DNA of 51,979 bases from a virus. The translations under genes and the position numbers were made by a program. The stretch is from IMG/VR virus record IMGVR_UViG_3300020420_000555, positions 1-51,979 of that record; one strand, written 5' to 3'. The notes under the pieces are model-generated. The model was not told the DNA's origin. It saw only the letters and a list, made by a program, of their open reading frames with translations, and ran no database searches. Positions within the stretch are counted from its first letter, which is position 1, and every line of letters begins with the position of its first letter. This document shows positions 23,784 through 32,315 of the stretch, one piece after another.

Positions 23784-25247
23784 ATGAAATTACGCGAACT
23801 TTATGAGCATGGTGGAAGAATTGTAAAAGGTGTAAACACTACTCCTGATGTTGGCGTGAATCAAATACCAATAGAAGCAGGGAAGTTTGGCTTTAAAGTA
23901 GACAAAGACGGACGGCCTCCAGAACTTAACAAAAAGGCAAGAAAAAATTCTAGTCCAAACACATTATTTAATTTAGGTTTAGCAGAAAGTAAGATAGACG
24001 AAATTAAAGCAAAGGAGTTATCAAGTTCATCAGAGATATTTGTAGATATGGATGGTGTGCTTGTTGATTTCTTTGGTGCATGGACTAAACTTATGAAAGT
24101 TAAAAAGTGGTTTCAAATTAAAAATGTAGAAAAAGGTCTACAAAAAGTAAGAGATACCGAAGACTTTTGGCTTAACTTAAAACCTACTAAGAACGCAGAT
24201 AAATTATTAGGAATCATTAAAAACATTAAAGGTGAATATAATATTTTATCGGCTCCATTAGCAGATGATCCGAGAGCAGAACCAGATAAACGTGCTTGGG
24301 TAGAGAAATACTTAAAGGCATTTCCACCTAAGAAGGTTATCATTACTGCAAACAAACAAGCATACGCAAAACAAAAAGATGGAACTCCAAATATCTTAAT
24401 TGATGACTTTGGACAAAACGTGAAAAAATGGGAAGGCGCAGGTGGCGTTGGATTCAAACATAAAGACCATAAGTTCGAAAGAACTGCAAGTAGTCTTAAA
24501 CAATACTTTGAAAAACCAGCAACTGAAGGCGACTTAATTCCACTTCCAAAAAATAGTGTTTCAGTAGATTCAGATGCTACTGATTACGACTTTATGAAGT
24601 TAGGACGTAACATGGCCAATATAGCAACAACTAATCCAGATGATGCTAATATGGGTGACCAAGATATTATGTTAAACTTCTTCGGAGGTGAAAAAGAAAA
24701 GAAACATATGGTATCCAACCTTAAAAGATTAGGTTACAAGGTTGGTGATGTAAGTGGTTATCAAGACCACAACTTTGACCCAGAACCCACTAAAGGCAAT
24801 CCGCCGCCACAAATACATTCCAAAGACGTGGACGGTAAACTTGGTAAAATGAAGATCGCTCTCATTACACCAGTACAAAAGGATAGATCCTTTAGTAAAC
24901 TAGCGAAACAATATCGTAATGTTCAATTGGATGAATATAACCCGATCGTTGTTGACCGCAAAGGACGTATTTGTAACGGACATCATAGATACGATGCACT
25001 ACGCCTGCTAGATCACGAGTATGCTTTGGTAAAAATGGTAGATACATACTTGGAAGACATCATGAGCGAAAACTTTGCGGATGGCAAGAAGCCTGGACGG
25101 AAAGGCCTTAGCAAGAGAGTTGGAATACCAAAAAAGGCTTCCATAAGCCAACTGAGTAAAATTGCTAAATCTAGTTCAGGAGAGAAGAGGCGCATGGCCC
25201 AGTGGCAGTTAAATATGCGTAGAGGCAAGGCAAAAAAAGGTAAATAG
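23784..25247 (+). CDS. HAD phosphatase / ParB-like two-domain protein with basic C-terminus
   Basis: A 487-residue multi-domain protein. Residues ~85-245 form a HAD-type 5'-nucleotidase domain: IFVDMDGVLVDFFGAWTKLM (DxDGV nucleophile motif), then NILSAPLADDP and NILIDDFGQNVKKW (motif IV DD). Residues ~320-420 contain a ParB/Srx-like motif, VQLDEYNPIVVDRKGRICNG followed by HHRYDALR. The final ~55 residues are a strongly basic module (GRKGLSKRVGIPKKASISQL, then RRMAQWQLNMRRGK) known from other phage proteins. MKLRELYEHGG at the N-terminus fits the head-targeting-like set. A multi-enzyme cargo protein is plausible. Confidence 0.7.
   Translation: MKLRELYEHGGRIVKGVNTTPDVGVNQIPIEAGKFGFKVDKDGRPPELNKKARKNSSPNTLFNLGLAESKIDEIKAKELSSSSEIFVDMDGVLVDFFGAWTKLMKVKKWFQIKNVEKGLQKVRDTEDFWLNLKPTKNADKLLGIIKNIKGEYNILSAPLADDPRAEPDKRAWVEKYLKAFPPKKVIITANKQAYAKQKDGTPNILIDDFGQNVKKWEGAGGVGFKHKDHKFERTASSLKQYFEKPATEGDLIPLPKNSVSVDSDATDYDFMKLGRNMANIATTNPDDANMGDQDIMLNFFGGEKEKKHMVSNLKRLGYKVGDVSGYQDHNFDPEPTKGNPPPQIHSKDVDGKLGKMKIALITPVQKDRSFSKLAKQYRNVQLDEYNPIVVDRKGRICNGHHRYDALRLLDHEYALVKMVDTYLEDIMSENFADGKKPGRKGLSKRVGIPKKASISQLSKIAKSSSGEKRRMAQWQLNMRRGKAKKGK
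25239..25246 (+). promoter_or_regulatory. Late-promoter-like GGTAAATA
   Basis: GGTAAATA ends 5 nt before the ATG at 25252, the same geometry as GATAAATA before 2261 and 21140. It differs by one base and overlaps the previous stop region, so confidence is low. Confidence 0.35.
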
Positions 25248-25251
25248 TAGT

Positions 25252-26109
25252 ATGAGACTAAGAGAATTAACATCGGTAAAGGAAAACCCTTTAGCACCAA
25301 AACCTACTATGGCTCAACAGGCCGCAGGTGCAGTCAAAAAAACTGTAAACAAAGTAGGACAAGGCGCTAAAATGGCCGCACAGAAGATGGGTGCAAAAGG
25401 TACTGGTGGTATGATGGCAAAAGGTTTAGATAAACTTGCATCAGGCGGTGCTTTGACAGGTAATTTATCCAAGCAAATTGCTCCATTTGCCAAGCAACTA
25501 TCTACTATATTAGCAGATACTACACTTAGAAACAAATTTATGATGCTTGTAAAACAAGCAGAAGCAGGTGCTAAAAAGCAGGCGGCACAACCACAAGCAG
25601 GACAACCTCAAGCACAACCACAAGCAGGACAACCTCAAGCACAACCACAAATGCAAACGCAAAGCATGGAGGAAGATCCTTTTAACGATGAAGTTAATAA
25701 CATACTTAAAAAACATCCAGAAGCAACTGCAAAAATGAAATCAACAGGTGATGTAAATGATATTTACAACACTGATTTATACATGGATTTATTTACACAC
25801 TATCAACAAGATATGCCATACGGCACACAAAAAGCAAGAGATGGTGATCCAGTACAATTTATACAAGACGAATTAGATGAATTAGGCATATTTGATGATA
25901 ACGAAATGGCTGAAGCGGCAACACCAGGTGCCACTAGTGCAGGTTCAATAGCAACTGTGGCTAATCCTATAACTGCTTATGCTAAAGTTAAAAAAGATGG
26001 CAAAGGTGTTCCTAAAGCAGACCAAAAGAAAACTCCTAAAGGAACAGCCGTAAATGCACTTGATATGAAGGGTGCAAGTCTATTTGGCGGAAACATACAA
26101 AAGAGGTAA
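25252..26109 (+). CDS. Putative internal head protein with Gln/Pro repeats
   Basis: A 285-residue protein. It opens MRLRELTSVKENP (head-targeting-like, with possible LRE and VKE cleavage sites), then a basic, Ala/Gly/Met-rich amphipathic stretch (about 20-110; KKTVNKVGQGAKMAAQKMGA), a QPQAGQPQAQ repeat (about 113-138), an acidic middle and a basic Lys-rich C-terminus (KVKKDGKGVPKADQKKTPKG). No enzyme motif. The basic amphipathic part could bind DNA or membrane, as expected of an ejected internal protein. Inference only. Confidence 0.5.
   Translation: MRLRELTSVKENPLAPKPTMAQQAAGAVKKTVNKVGQGAKMAAQKMGAKGTGGMMAKGLDKLASGGALTGNLSKQIAPFAKQLSTILADTTLRNKFMMLVKQAEAGAKKQAAQPQAGQPQAQPQAGQPQAQPQMQTQSMEEDPFNDEVNNILKKHPEATAKMKSTGDVNDIYNTDLYMDLFTHYQQDMPYGTQKARDGDPVQFIQDELDELGIFDDNEMAEAATPGATSAGSIATVANPITAYAKVKKDGKGVPKADQKKTPKGTAVNALDMKGASLFGGNIQKR
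25586..25650 (+). repeat. 27-bp tandem repeat inside coding sequence
   Basis: Two perfect copies of a 27-nt unit (25586-25612, 25613-25639) and an 11-nt partial third, encoding QPQAG/QPQAQ blocks of the head-protein candidate. Copy number could vary by slippage. Confidence 0.85.
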
Positions 26110-26112
26110 ATA
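26105..26112 (+). promoter_or_regulatory. Late-promoter-like GGTAAATA
   Basis: GGTAAATA ends 5 nt before the ATG at 26118 and overlaps the stop of the previous gene. Same geometry as 25239, so low confidence. Confidence 0.35.
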
Positions 26113-26117
26113 CTGTT

Positions 26118-26885
26118 ATGAAAGAGAAAGAACTTAAAAACGAAGGTTTAGCAGATTTGGCTTATAAGGCAGAAGCCGATCATGAAGTACAAATGGCTCG
26201 TGCTGAATTGTACAAAATTGGAAAGTATGCAATTAAATTACATGAGATGCTTAAAGGTGTTTCAGAACAAGATGGTTTAGAAGGTTGGGTACAATCTAAA
26301 ATTACAAAAGCAGGCGATTACCTAAGCAGTGTATATCATCATATGGATTACGAACAAAAGTTCGAGCAAGTTCAAACTGAAGCAAAAGCGAAACCAGACT
26401 TTTTAGACATGGACAAAGATGGCGATAAAAAAGAGCCAATGAAGAAAGCAGTCAAAGACAAAGAAGAGAAAAAAGATAAAAAAGAATCGACGGATTATAA
26501 GTCCGGACTTACAGAAGAACTAAACAAAGTTCTTTCAAAAAAAAAGACTGAACGTTCTCTAACTAAACCCGAAGAAAAGAAAAAAGAAAAATACGTTAAA
26601 GGTATGAAAAAAGCCAAAGGCGATTTCAAAGATCGTTATGGTGATGATGCTGAAGCAGTAATGTACGCAACTGCAACTAAAATGGCAAAGAAAGAATCTG
26701 TTTTAGAAGATTACGTAAACAAACCAATCACAGAAGAAGAATTCGAAAAACTAGCAGAAAAGAAAGATGCTTGTTACCACAAAGTAAAATCAAGATATAA
26801 AGTATGGCCAAGTGCATACGCCTCTGGTGCTCTAGTTCAATGCAGAAAAAAAGGTGCAAAGAACTGGGGAAACAAGAGTAAGTAG
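26118..26885 (+). CDS. Lys/Glu-rich protein, putative head core or cargo protein
   Basis: A 255-residue protein. The N-terminal domain (about 10-90) is helical: AEADHEVQMARAELYKIGKY, and LEGWVQSKITKAGDYLSSVY. A DMDKDGDKKEPM motif looks like a single Ca-binding loop (about residue 96). A long Lys/Glu-rich linker follows. The C-terminal part carries two modules I recall in other phage proteins: YGDDAEAVMYATATKMAKKE, and the Cys/Trp-containing ACYHKVKSRYKVWPSAYASG. Composition resembles T4-like scaffold or core proteins. Function inferred from composition and position. Confidence 0.55.
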   Translation: MKEKELKNEGLADLAYKAEADHEVQMARAELYKIGKYAIKLHEMLKGVSEQDGLEGWVQSKITKAGDYLSSVYHHMDYEQKFEQVQTEAKAKPDFLDMDKDGDKKEPMKKAVKDKEEKKDKKESTDYKSGLTEELNKVLSKKKTERSLTKPEEKKKEKYVKGMKKAKGDFKDRYGDDAEAVMYATATKMAKKESVLEDYVNKPITEEEFEKLAEKKDACYHKVKSRYKVWPSAYASGALVQCRKKGAKNWGNKSK

Positions 26886-27386
26886 ATGCGTTTCCTAGAG
26901 TTCAAAAGAGATACCCACTGTTCACCCAAGTGTTGTGGTGCCAATGTAAAAAGAGAAGACTGTGGTTGCAAACCAGACTGTCCACATTGTAATTGTAATG
27001 CTGAAATAGACGAAGGAACACGTTGTTGGAAGGGTTACGAAAAGAAGGGCATGAAGACCATGTTCGGAAAACGTGTACCTAACTGTGTTAAAAGAGAAGA
27101 CATAGACTTTTGTGTCAACTGTGGAGACATACTATTTGCAGAAGGATTAGATGAAAACCTTAAAAAATGGTTTAAAGACAAATGGGTGCGTTTCGGACCA
27201 GATGGAAAGATCAGAGGAGACTGTGCAAGGGGTTCAAGCAGTGAAGGAAAGCCTAAATGCTTACCAAGAAGCAAAGCACAATCCTTAGGTAAAAAAGGAC
27301 GTAAGACAGCCGCAAGTAGAAAACGTCGTGAAGATCCTAATAAGAATAGACGCGGTAAAGCCAAGAACGTTAAGACAAAATCATAA
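26886..27386 (+). CDS. Cysteine-rich basic protein, putative head cargo
   Basis: A 166-residue protein. MRFLEFKRD at the N-terminus is followed by a Cys-rich stretch (about 10-40, with HCSPKCCGANVKREDCGCKP and CPHCNCN; 9 Cys) that could bind Zn. A CWKGYEKKGMKTMFGKRVPN module is next, and then a very basic C-terminal half (KWVRFGPDGKIRGDCARGSS, then RKTAASRKRREDPNKNRRGK). These last modules recur as tails on various phage proteins. Likely binds DNA in the head; inference. Confidence 0.55.
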   Translation: MRFLEFKRDTHCSPKCCGANVKREDCGCKPDCPHCNCNAEIDEGTRCWKGYEKKGMKTMFGKRVPNCVKREDIDFCVNCGDILFAEGLDENLKKWFKDKWVRFGPDGKIRGDCARGSSSEGKPKCLPRSKAQSLGKKGRKTAASRKRREDPNKNRRGKAKNVKTKS

Positions 27387-27389
27387 ATA
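27382..27389 (+). promoter_or_regulatory. Late-promoter-like CATAAATA
   Basis: CATAAATA overlaps the previous stop and lies 28 nt before the ATG at 27418, with TGAGGAA as ribosome-binding site. One base off the window's GATAAATA consensus. Confidence 0.4.
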
Positions 27390-27417
27390 CATTATAACAA
27401 ATTAACTGAGGAATTGT

Positions 27418-28065
27418 ATGGCCTTTTTAGTTCATAACCTACCGCCTATTGAAGTATATGTTAAGAAAGAATACCTATACGATCATCAAAAAGGCCATGG
27501 CGAACTTACTCCTGGTATATGGATTTCAATAAGAAGTATTATGGGCAAAGCATTATACTTTGAAACACTACTAACAGACTATGGTGCCTTGTATGATAAA
27601 CTTCCTATATCAGCATTTGTTTGGAAGGAAGATTATAATAAAGATGATCAACTTCCACTAGATACACTTCAAATTTGGGATTGTTTTGATTATGATATTA
27701 CTGTAATTAAAAAACCTATGTTAGCAAACTGTGAGTTTTTTGGTAAAGATAAAAAAATGCACAAGGGCGAATATATGTTTACACTTGACACGTGCCATAC
27801 ACAACATTCAACTATTGATATAAATTTTTCAGAGCATGATCCAGAACACAAAACATTCAACATAATCAAATTAGACAACGGTCAATTTGCCGCACAACCA
27901 AATAACAGAACTGTATTCACAGATCAAAGTTTGGTACATCCAGAAAAGAAAATACCTGATTTCAAAGTGTGTACTCAAAATTATACAGTTGAAAACACAC
28001 CAAAATGGGCAGTAGGTCATACTGATGAATGGTCATACAAAACCAAAGACGAAGAATCCAAATAA
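27418..28065 (+). CDS. Conserved phage protein of unknown function
   Basis: A 215-residue, beta-rich soluble protein (VYVKKEYLYDHQKGHGELTP, then GIWISIRSIMGKALYFETLL). His/Asp-containing segments (DTCHTQHSTIDINFSEHDPE) could bind metal, but no fold is recognised. I recall similar sequences in marine T4-like phages. Last gene of the late block; a virion role is possible. Confidence 0.5.
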   Translation: MAFLVHNLPPIEVYVKKEYLYDHQKGHGELTPGIWISIRSIMGKALYFETLLTDYGALYDKLPISAFVWKEDYNKDDQLPLDTLQIWDCFDYDITVIKKPMLANCEFFGKDKKMHKGEYMFTLDTCHTQHSTIDINFSEHDPEHKTFNIIKLDNGQFAAQPNNRTVFTDQSLVHPEKKIPDFKVCTQNYTVENTPKWAVGHTDEWSYKTKDEESK

Positions 28066-28116
28066 TATAGCCAGATACAGAAAACAAAATCTCCACATAC
28101 GTTAAATAAAAATAAC

Positions 28117-28145
28117 TTGACATTATTAGTACACGAGTATATAAT
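28117..28145 (+). promoter_or_regulatory. Sigma70-type promoter
   Basis: TTGACA (28117-28122), 17-nt spacer, TATAAT (28140-28145). Predicted start near 28152. CTAGGAGAA precedes the gene at 28170. Confidence 0.88.
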
Positions 28146-28169
28146 TACATATTAAACTAGGAGAATACA

Positions 28170-28430
28170 ATGTCTGATAGAACATATGGACCGGACGAAA
28201 AAGCGAAACTGGAACGTCTCATTAACGAAGGCGCAACAGTAATTAGAGAAATTGAAGACTTACAAACAGGCTTAAGAGATACAGTAAAGGCAGTAGCAGA
28301 AGAATTAGAAATCAAACCTACACTAATAAACAAGGCAATTAAAATTGCACATAAAGGTGATTGGGCCGCTCATGCTGATGCTTTTGATGATCTCGAAACA
28401 TTGGTGGTGACAGTTGGTAAAGACAAATAA
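28170..28430 (+). CDS. DsbA-like dsDNA-binding/late-transcription accessory protein
   Basis: An 86-residue helical protein: a first coiled helix (KAKLERLINEGATVIREIED), then VKAVAEELEIKPTLINKAIK and a C-terminal helix. The second part has a helix-turn-helix feel and resembles T4 DsbA, which binds DNA near late promoters. The length agrees (T4 DsbA is about 89 residues). It is first in an early operon leading to the DNA polymerase. Identification is by pattern, so moderate. Confidence 0.5.
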   Translation: MSDRTYGPDEKAKLERLINEGATVIREIEDLQTGLRDTVKAVAEELEIKPTLINKAIKIAHKGDWAAHADAFDDLETLVVTVGKDK

Positions 28431-28650
28431 AGACATAACTTTTTATTTAAAATGGGTAGCAACTACCGTTTTGATTATAGGTACTGCTCTTAATACTCAA
28501 AAAGAACTTTATCCAATTGGTCCATTAGTACTCGCTTGTGGCGGATTGATATGGTTAGCAGTATCAATAATGTGGAAAGAATGGAGTTTAATAATTACTA
28601 ACTCAATCTTAGCATTGGTTGGTATAGGCGGAATCATAATTGCATGGTAA
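28414..28650 (+). CDS. Small membrane protein with three predicted helices
   Basis: A 78-residue protein with hydrophobic segments at about 11-26 (LKWVATTVLIIGTALN), 34-50 (IGPLVLACGGLIWLAVS) and 58-77 (LIITNSILALVGIGGIIIAW). The only start with room for the full first helix is TTG at 28414, overlapping the previous gene by 17 nt. I recall similar proteins in cyanophages. Inner-membrane location; function unknown. Confidence 0.55.
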   Translation: MVKTNKDITFYLKWVATTVLIIGTALNTQKELYPIGPLVLACGGLIWLAVSIMWKEWSLIITNSILALVGIGGIIIAW

Positions 28651-29156
28651 GTGAAGAAGATAAAAAAAGAATTGATACTTGGTTAGATAAACATCTAAAA
28701 GAATTATCACAACCAGAAGATGGATCTACCGCAAGATGTCCTTGGGCATACAGTTCAAAAGTTCCAATAGTACACACAGATCAATATATGGATATCATGA
28801 AGAACATGATAAATTTTCCATATGACGATGGCATACACGGACTATTAATTGTATTACATGGTGTAAAAGACAGAAACGAAGGACAAGACTTAATTGGATT
28901 ATGTAAAACACCATACTTTACTGAAAGAGATTTATTGTTTATTGAATATAACTATGATCATTATAAAAACGAACTTAATGATCCTACAATTAGATTATTC
29001 ATTATTCAAAGGCTAACCGAAACAGAAAAGGCAAGCCAAAAACTATACCAAACGGATTACTATAAAACTTATCCACACAATATGGTATTTAGAAAGATAC
29101 GAGAAGCAATGGGTGGTAAACACTTTTTTGATACACCAAAGGAGACAAAGTATTGA
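28644..29156 (+). CDS. Conserved phage protein of unknown function
   Basis: A 170-residue mixed-charge protein. Two helical stretches flank a central strand pair (GIHGLLIVLHGVKDRNEGQD). No motif recognised. Overlaps the membrane protein by 7 nt and the HAD gene by 4 nt, so translation of the run is coupled. Confidence 0.45.
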   Translation: MVSEEDKKRIDTWLDKHLKELSQPEDGSTARCPWAYSSKVPIVHTDQYMDIMKNMINFPYDDGIHGLLIVLHGVKDRNEGQDLIGLCKTPYFTERDLLFIEYNYDHYKNELNDPTIRLFIIQRLTETEKASQKLYQTDYYKTYPHNMVFRKIREAMGGKHFFDTPKETKY

Positions 29157-29446
29157 TTTATATGGTTGACATCGACGGAACTATATGTTATACTATAGGT
29201 AACAATTATGAAAGTAGTGAACCAAAGTATGATCGTATTGATAGGCTTAACAAATTATTTGATGAAGGCAATGAAATACATTATTGGACGGCACGTGGTG
29301 CCAAGTCCGGTAAAGATTGGACAGAGTTTACTAAAAGGCAATTAGGCAGATGGGGTGTCAAGTCAACGAGCATAAGACTAGGCAAACCACATTATGATAA
29401 GTGGATCGATGATAAAGCCATCGATGCAGAAGAGTATTTTAAGTAA
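29153..29446 (+). CDS. Minimal HAD-family phosphatase
   Basis: A 97-residue protein. MVDIDGTICYT has the DxDGT nucleophile motif; HYWTARGAKSG carries the motif II Thr; the RLGKPHYDKWIDDKAIDAEE end has motifs III and IV (Lys and DD). This is a compact, cap-less HAD like the phage 'capsular phosphatase' group. The start is TTG at 29153, since GGAG at 29141 is at right distance; an ATG at 29162 is the alternative. It would be a small-molecule or nucleotide phosphatase. Confidence 0.75.
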   Translation: MIYMVDIDGTICYTIGNNYESSEPKYDRIDRLNKLFDEGNEIHYWTARGAKSGKDWTEFTKRQLGRWGVKSTSIRLGKPHYDKWIDDKAIDAEEYFK

Positions 29447-29511
29447 GGTACAAACGGCCATAAACGTTTTATTTGGTATTTGTCAGCCACAAATGACATA
29501 TAGGAGAAGCA

Positions 29512-32196
29512 ATGAGTTACGTAGACGCATTTTTTAATCGTGAAGCAGATCAGATACAAGTGGTCGAGCGTCGAGAAGATGGAAAAAGACACTTCACAGA
29601 ATATCCAGTAAGATACACATTTTATTATGGTGACCAACGAGGCAAATATAAAAGCATCTATGGTGATCCTTTAAACAAAATAACTTGTAAAAATACAAAA
29701 GACTTTAGAAAAGAATTAGCAATAAACAAGAATAAAGATTTATATGAAAGTGATATAAATCCTATATTCCAATGTTTGAGCACAAACTATTTAAATCATG
29801 ATGCTCCGAAACTTAATGTAGCATTTTTTGATATTGAAACAGACTTTGATCCAGAAAGAGGTTTTGCCGATCCGGCAGATCCATTTATGCCTATTACTGC
29901 AATCTCCGTACATTTGCAATGGATGGATACACTTGTAACACTGGCAGTTCCTCCTAAGGGATTAACAATGGAAGAAGCAAAAGAACAATGTAAAGACTTT
30001 CCAAACACACATCTGTTTAGTGATGAAGCAGATATGCTGAAAACATTCTTAGATTTAATTGAAGACAGTGATGTATTAACAGGTTGGAACAGTGAAGGTT
30101 ATGATATTCCTTATACTGTTAATCGTGTAGCAAGAGTTTTAAGTAAAAATGATACTAGACGTTTCTGTTTATGGGATCAACTTCCTAAGAAACGTGAGTA
30201 TGAAAAGTTTGGTAGAACACTTGTAACCTATGACCTAATAGGTAGAGTGCATTTAGATAGTTTAGAATTATATCGTAAATACACATATGAAGAAAGACAT
30301 ACTTACAGACTTGATGCCATTGGAGAAATGGAAGTTGGTGAAAAGAAAACTGTGTATGAAGGCACACTCGATCAACTTTATAACAATGATTTCAGAACGT
30401 TCATTGAGTACAACAGACAAGACGTTGCACTACTGGACAAGTTGGACCAAAAACTAAAGTTCTTAGATCTATCAAATGAACTTGCTCATGCAAATACTGT
30501 TTTGCTACAGACAACAATGGGTGCTGTCGCAGTTACAGAACAAGCGATTGTTAATGAAGCACATAGACGTGGTATGCAAGTTCCTAATAGACCAAGACGT
30601 GATGAAGAAAATACTGCGGCCGCAGGTGCTTATGTGGCATTTCCAAAGATTGGTGTACATAAGTGGATAGGTAGTATGGACTTGAACAGTCTGTATCCTA
30701 GTGTTATTCGTGCATTGAATATGGATCCAGCAACCATTGTTGGACAACTACGTCCTGAACATACAGATAATTTTATAAATGAACAGATGGGATTAAAGAA
30801 GAAATCCTTTGCTGGTGCATGGGAAGGTAAATTTGCAACTCTTGAGTATGATGCCGTAATGGAAAAACGTAGAGATGTTAGTATTACTGTTGACTTTGAG
30901 AATGGTGAATCAGAAGTAATGAGTGGTGCACAAATTTACAAAATAATCCACGATAGTAATAATCCATGGATGCTCAGTGCAAATGGAACTATCTTTACAT
31001 ATGAACATGAAGGTGTTATTCCAGGACTTCTTAAACGTTGGTATAGTGAACGTAAAGAAATGCAAGGAATGAAAAAGAAATCCATTGATGCAGGAAATAA
31101 AGCAGAAATAGAATTTTGGGATAAAAGACAACTTGTTAAAAAGATTAACCTAAATAGTTTATATGGTGCTATTCTTAATCCAGGTTGCAGATTCTTTGAT
31201 AAACGTATTGGACAATCAACTACACTTACAGGTAGAGCGATTGCAAAACATATGAGCGCCGAAGTAAACAAAGTTATAACAGGTGAATATGATCACGTAG
31301 GAAAAAGTATTATATATGGTGATACTGATTCTGTGTATTTTAGTGCATTTCCAATCCTTAAAAAAGAAATAGAAGCAGGACAAATTCCATGGACAAAGGA
31401 TAGTGTAATACAACTTTATGATCAAGTATGTGGAGAAGCAAACAAAACATTTGAAAAATTTATGCATCAAGCATTTCATTGTCCTAAAAGTAGAGCAGAA
31501 GTGATTGCGGCAGGTAGAGAGATTGTTGCAGAAAGCGGGTTGTATATTACAAAGAAACGTTATGCGGCATTAATATATGATGATGAAGGCGAACGTAAAG
31601 ATGTAGATGGTAAGCCAGGCAAAGTAAAAGCAATGGGTCTTGATCTTAAACGTTCAGATACTCCTGTGTTTATGCAGGACTTCTTAAGCGAATTACTGCT
31701 TATGGTATTACAAGAAAAGAAAGAAAAAGAAATACTAGATGCCGTTGCAGAATTTAGAACAGAATTTAAAAAACGCCCTGGTTATGAAAAAGGTTCACCT
31801 AAACGTGCAAACAAGATTGGACATTATCAGAAGTTAGAAGAACGTCAAGGTAAAGCAAATATGCCCGGACACGTTCGAGCAAGTATTAATTGGAATACAT
31901 TAAAGAAGATGAACGGCGACAAATATTCACAAGAAATTGTTGATGGTATGAAAGTTGTTGTTTGCAAACTTAAAAAGAATCCACTAGGTTATACTAGTGT
32001 TGCATATCCAACAGATGAATTGCATTTGCCTGATTGGTTTAAAGAACTGCCATTTGATGGAGATGCAATGGAAGAAACAATTATAGATAATAAACTAGGT
32101 AACTTAATTGGTGTTTTAAGTTATGACTTAGAAAGCACTAAACAAAAGAATACATTTAACAGTTTATTTGACTTTGGAGGTACAGATGAAGGCTAA
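29512..32196 (+). CDS. 43: DNA polymerase, family B (gp43-like)
   Basis: An 894-residue polymerase, almost the length of T4 gp43 (898). 3'-5' exonuclease: ExoI FFDIETDF (D107, E109), ExoII GWNSEGYDIPY, ExoIII YNRQDVALLD. Polymerase: motif A MDLNSLYPS (D390), motif B KKINLNSLYGA (N548, Y551, G552), motif C YGDTDSVYF (D604, D606). A C-terminal FNSLFDFGG segment looks like the clamp-binding tail of gp43 that docks on gp45. All catalytic residues are present. No promoter was found in the 65-bp spacer before it, which has AGGAGAA before the ATG. Confidence 0.97.
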   Translation: MSYVDAFFNREADQIQVVERREDGKRHFTEYPVRYTFYYGDQRGKYKSIYGDPLNKITCKNTKDFRKELAINKNKDLYESDINPIFQCLSTNYLNHDAPKLNVAFFDIETDFDPERGFADPADPFMPITAISVHLQWMDTLVTLAVPPKGLTMEEAKEQCKDFPNTHLFSDEADMLKTFLDLIEDSDVLTGWNSEGYDIPYTVNRVARVLSKNDTRRFCLWDQLPKKREYEKFGRTLVTYDLIGRVHLDSLELYRKYTYEERHTYRLDAIGEMEVGEKKTVYEGTLDQLYNNDFRTFIEYNRQDVALLDKLDQKLKFLDLSNELAHANTVLLQTTMGAVAVTEQAIVNEAHRRGMQVPNRPRRDEENTAAAGAYVAFPKIGVHKWIGSMDLNSLYPSVIRALNMDPATIVGQLRPEHTDNFINEQMGLKKKSFAGAWEGKFATLEYDAVMEKRRDVSITVDFENGESEVMSGAQIYKIIHDSNNPWMLSANGTIFTYEHEGVIPGLLKRWYSERKEMQGMKKKSIDAGNKAEIEFWDKRQLVKKINLNSLYGAILNPGCRFFDKRIGQSTTLTGRAIAKHMSAEVNKVITGEYDHVGKSIIYGDTDSVYFSAFPILKKEIEAGQIPWTKDSVIQLYDQVCGEANKTFEKFMHQAFHCPKSRAEVIAAGREIVAESGLYITKKRYAALIYDDEGERKDVDGKPGKVKAMGLDLKRSDTPVFMQDFLSELLLMVLQEKKEKEILDAVAEFRTEFKKRPGYEKGSPKRANKIGHYQKLEERQGKANMPGHVRASINWNTLKKMNGDKYSQEIVDGMKVVVCKLKKNPLGYTSVAYPTDELHLPDWFKELPFDGDAMEETIIDNKLGNLIGVLSYDLESTKQKNTFNSLFDFGGTDEG

Positions 32197-32314
32197 AAGA
32201 AATAGACTTGAAAGAAAACTGGACGAGTACAATCATATAATGGAACTAGTAAGAACCATTGTGCCGATTGCAGTTTTAGTAATACAAGTAATCATCTTAA
32301 TAAAGTTGGTATAA
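32186..32314 (+). CDS. Small single-span membrane protein
   Basis: A 42-residue ORF starting at ATG 32186, with GGAGG at 32176-32180, overlapping the polymerase 3' end by 11 nt. A basic N-terminus (MKAKRNRLERKLDEY) precedes a membrane helix (IVPIAVLVIQVIILIKLV). It looks real from the strong ribosome-binding site and the spacing to the next gene. Unknown function. Confidence 0.6.
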   Translation: MKAKRNRLERKLDEYNHIMELVRTIVPIAVLVIQVIILIKLV

Positions 32315-32315
32315 T

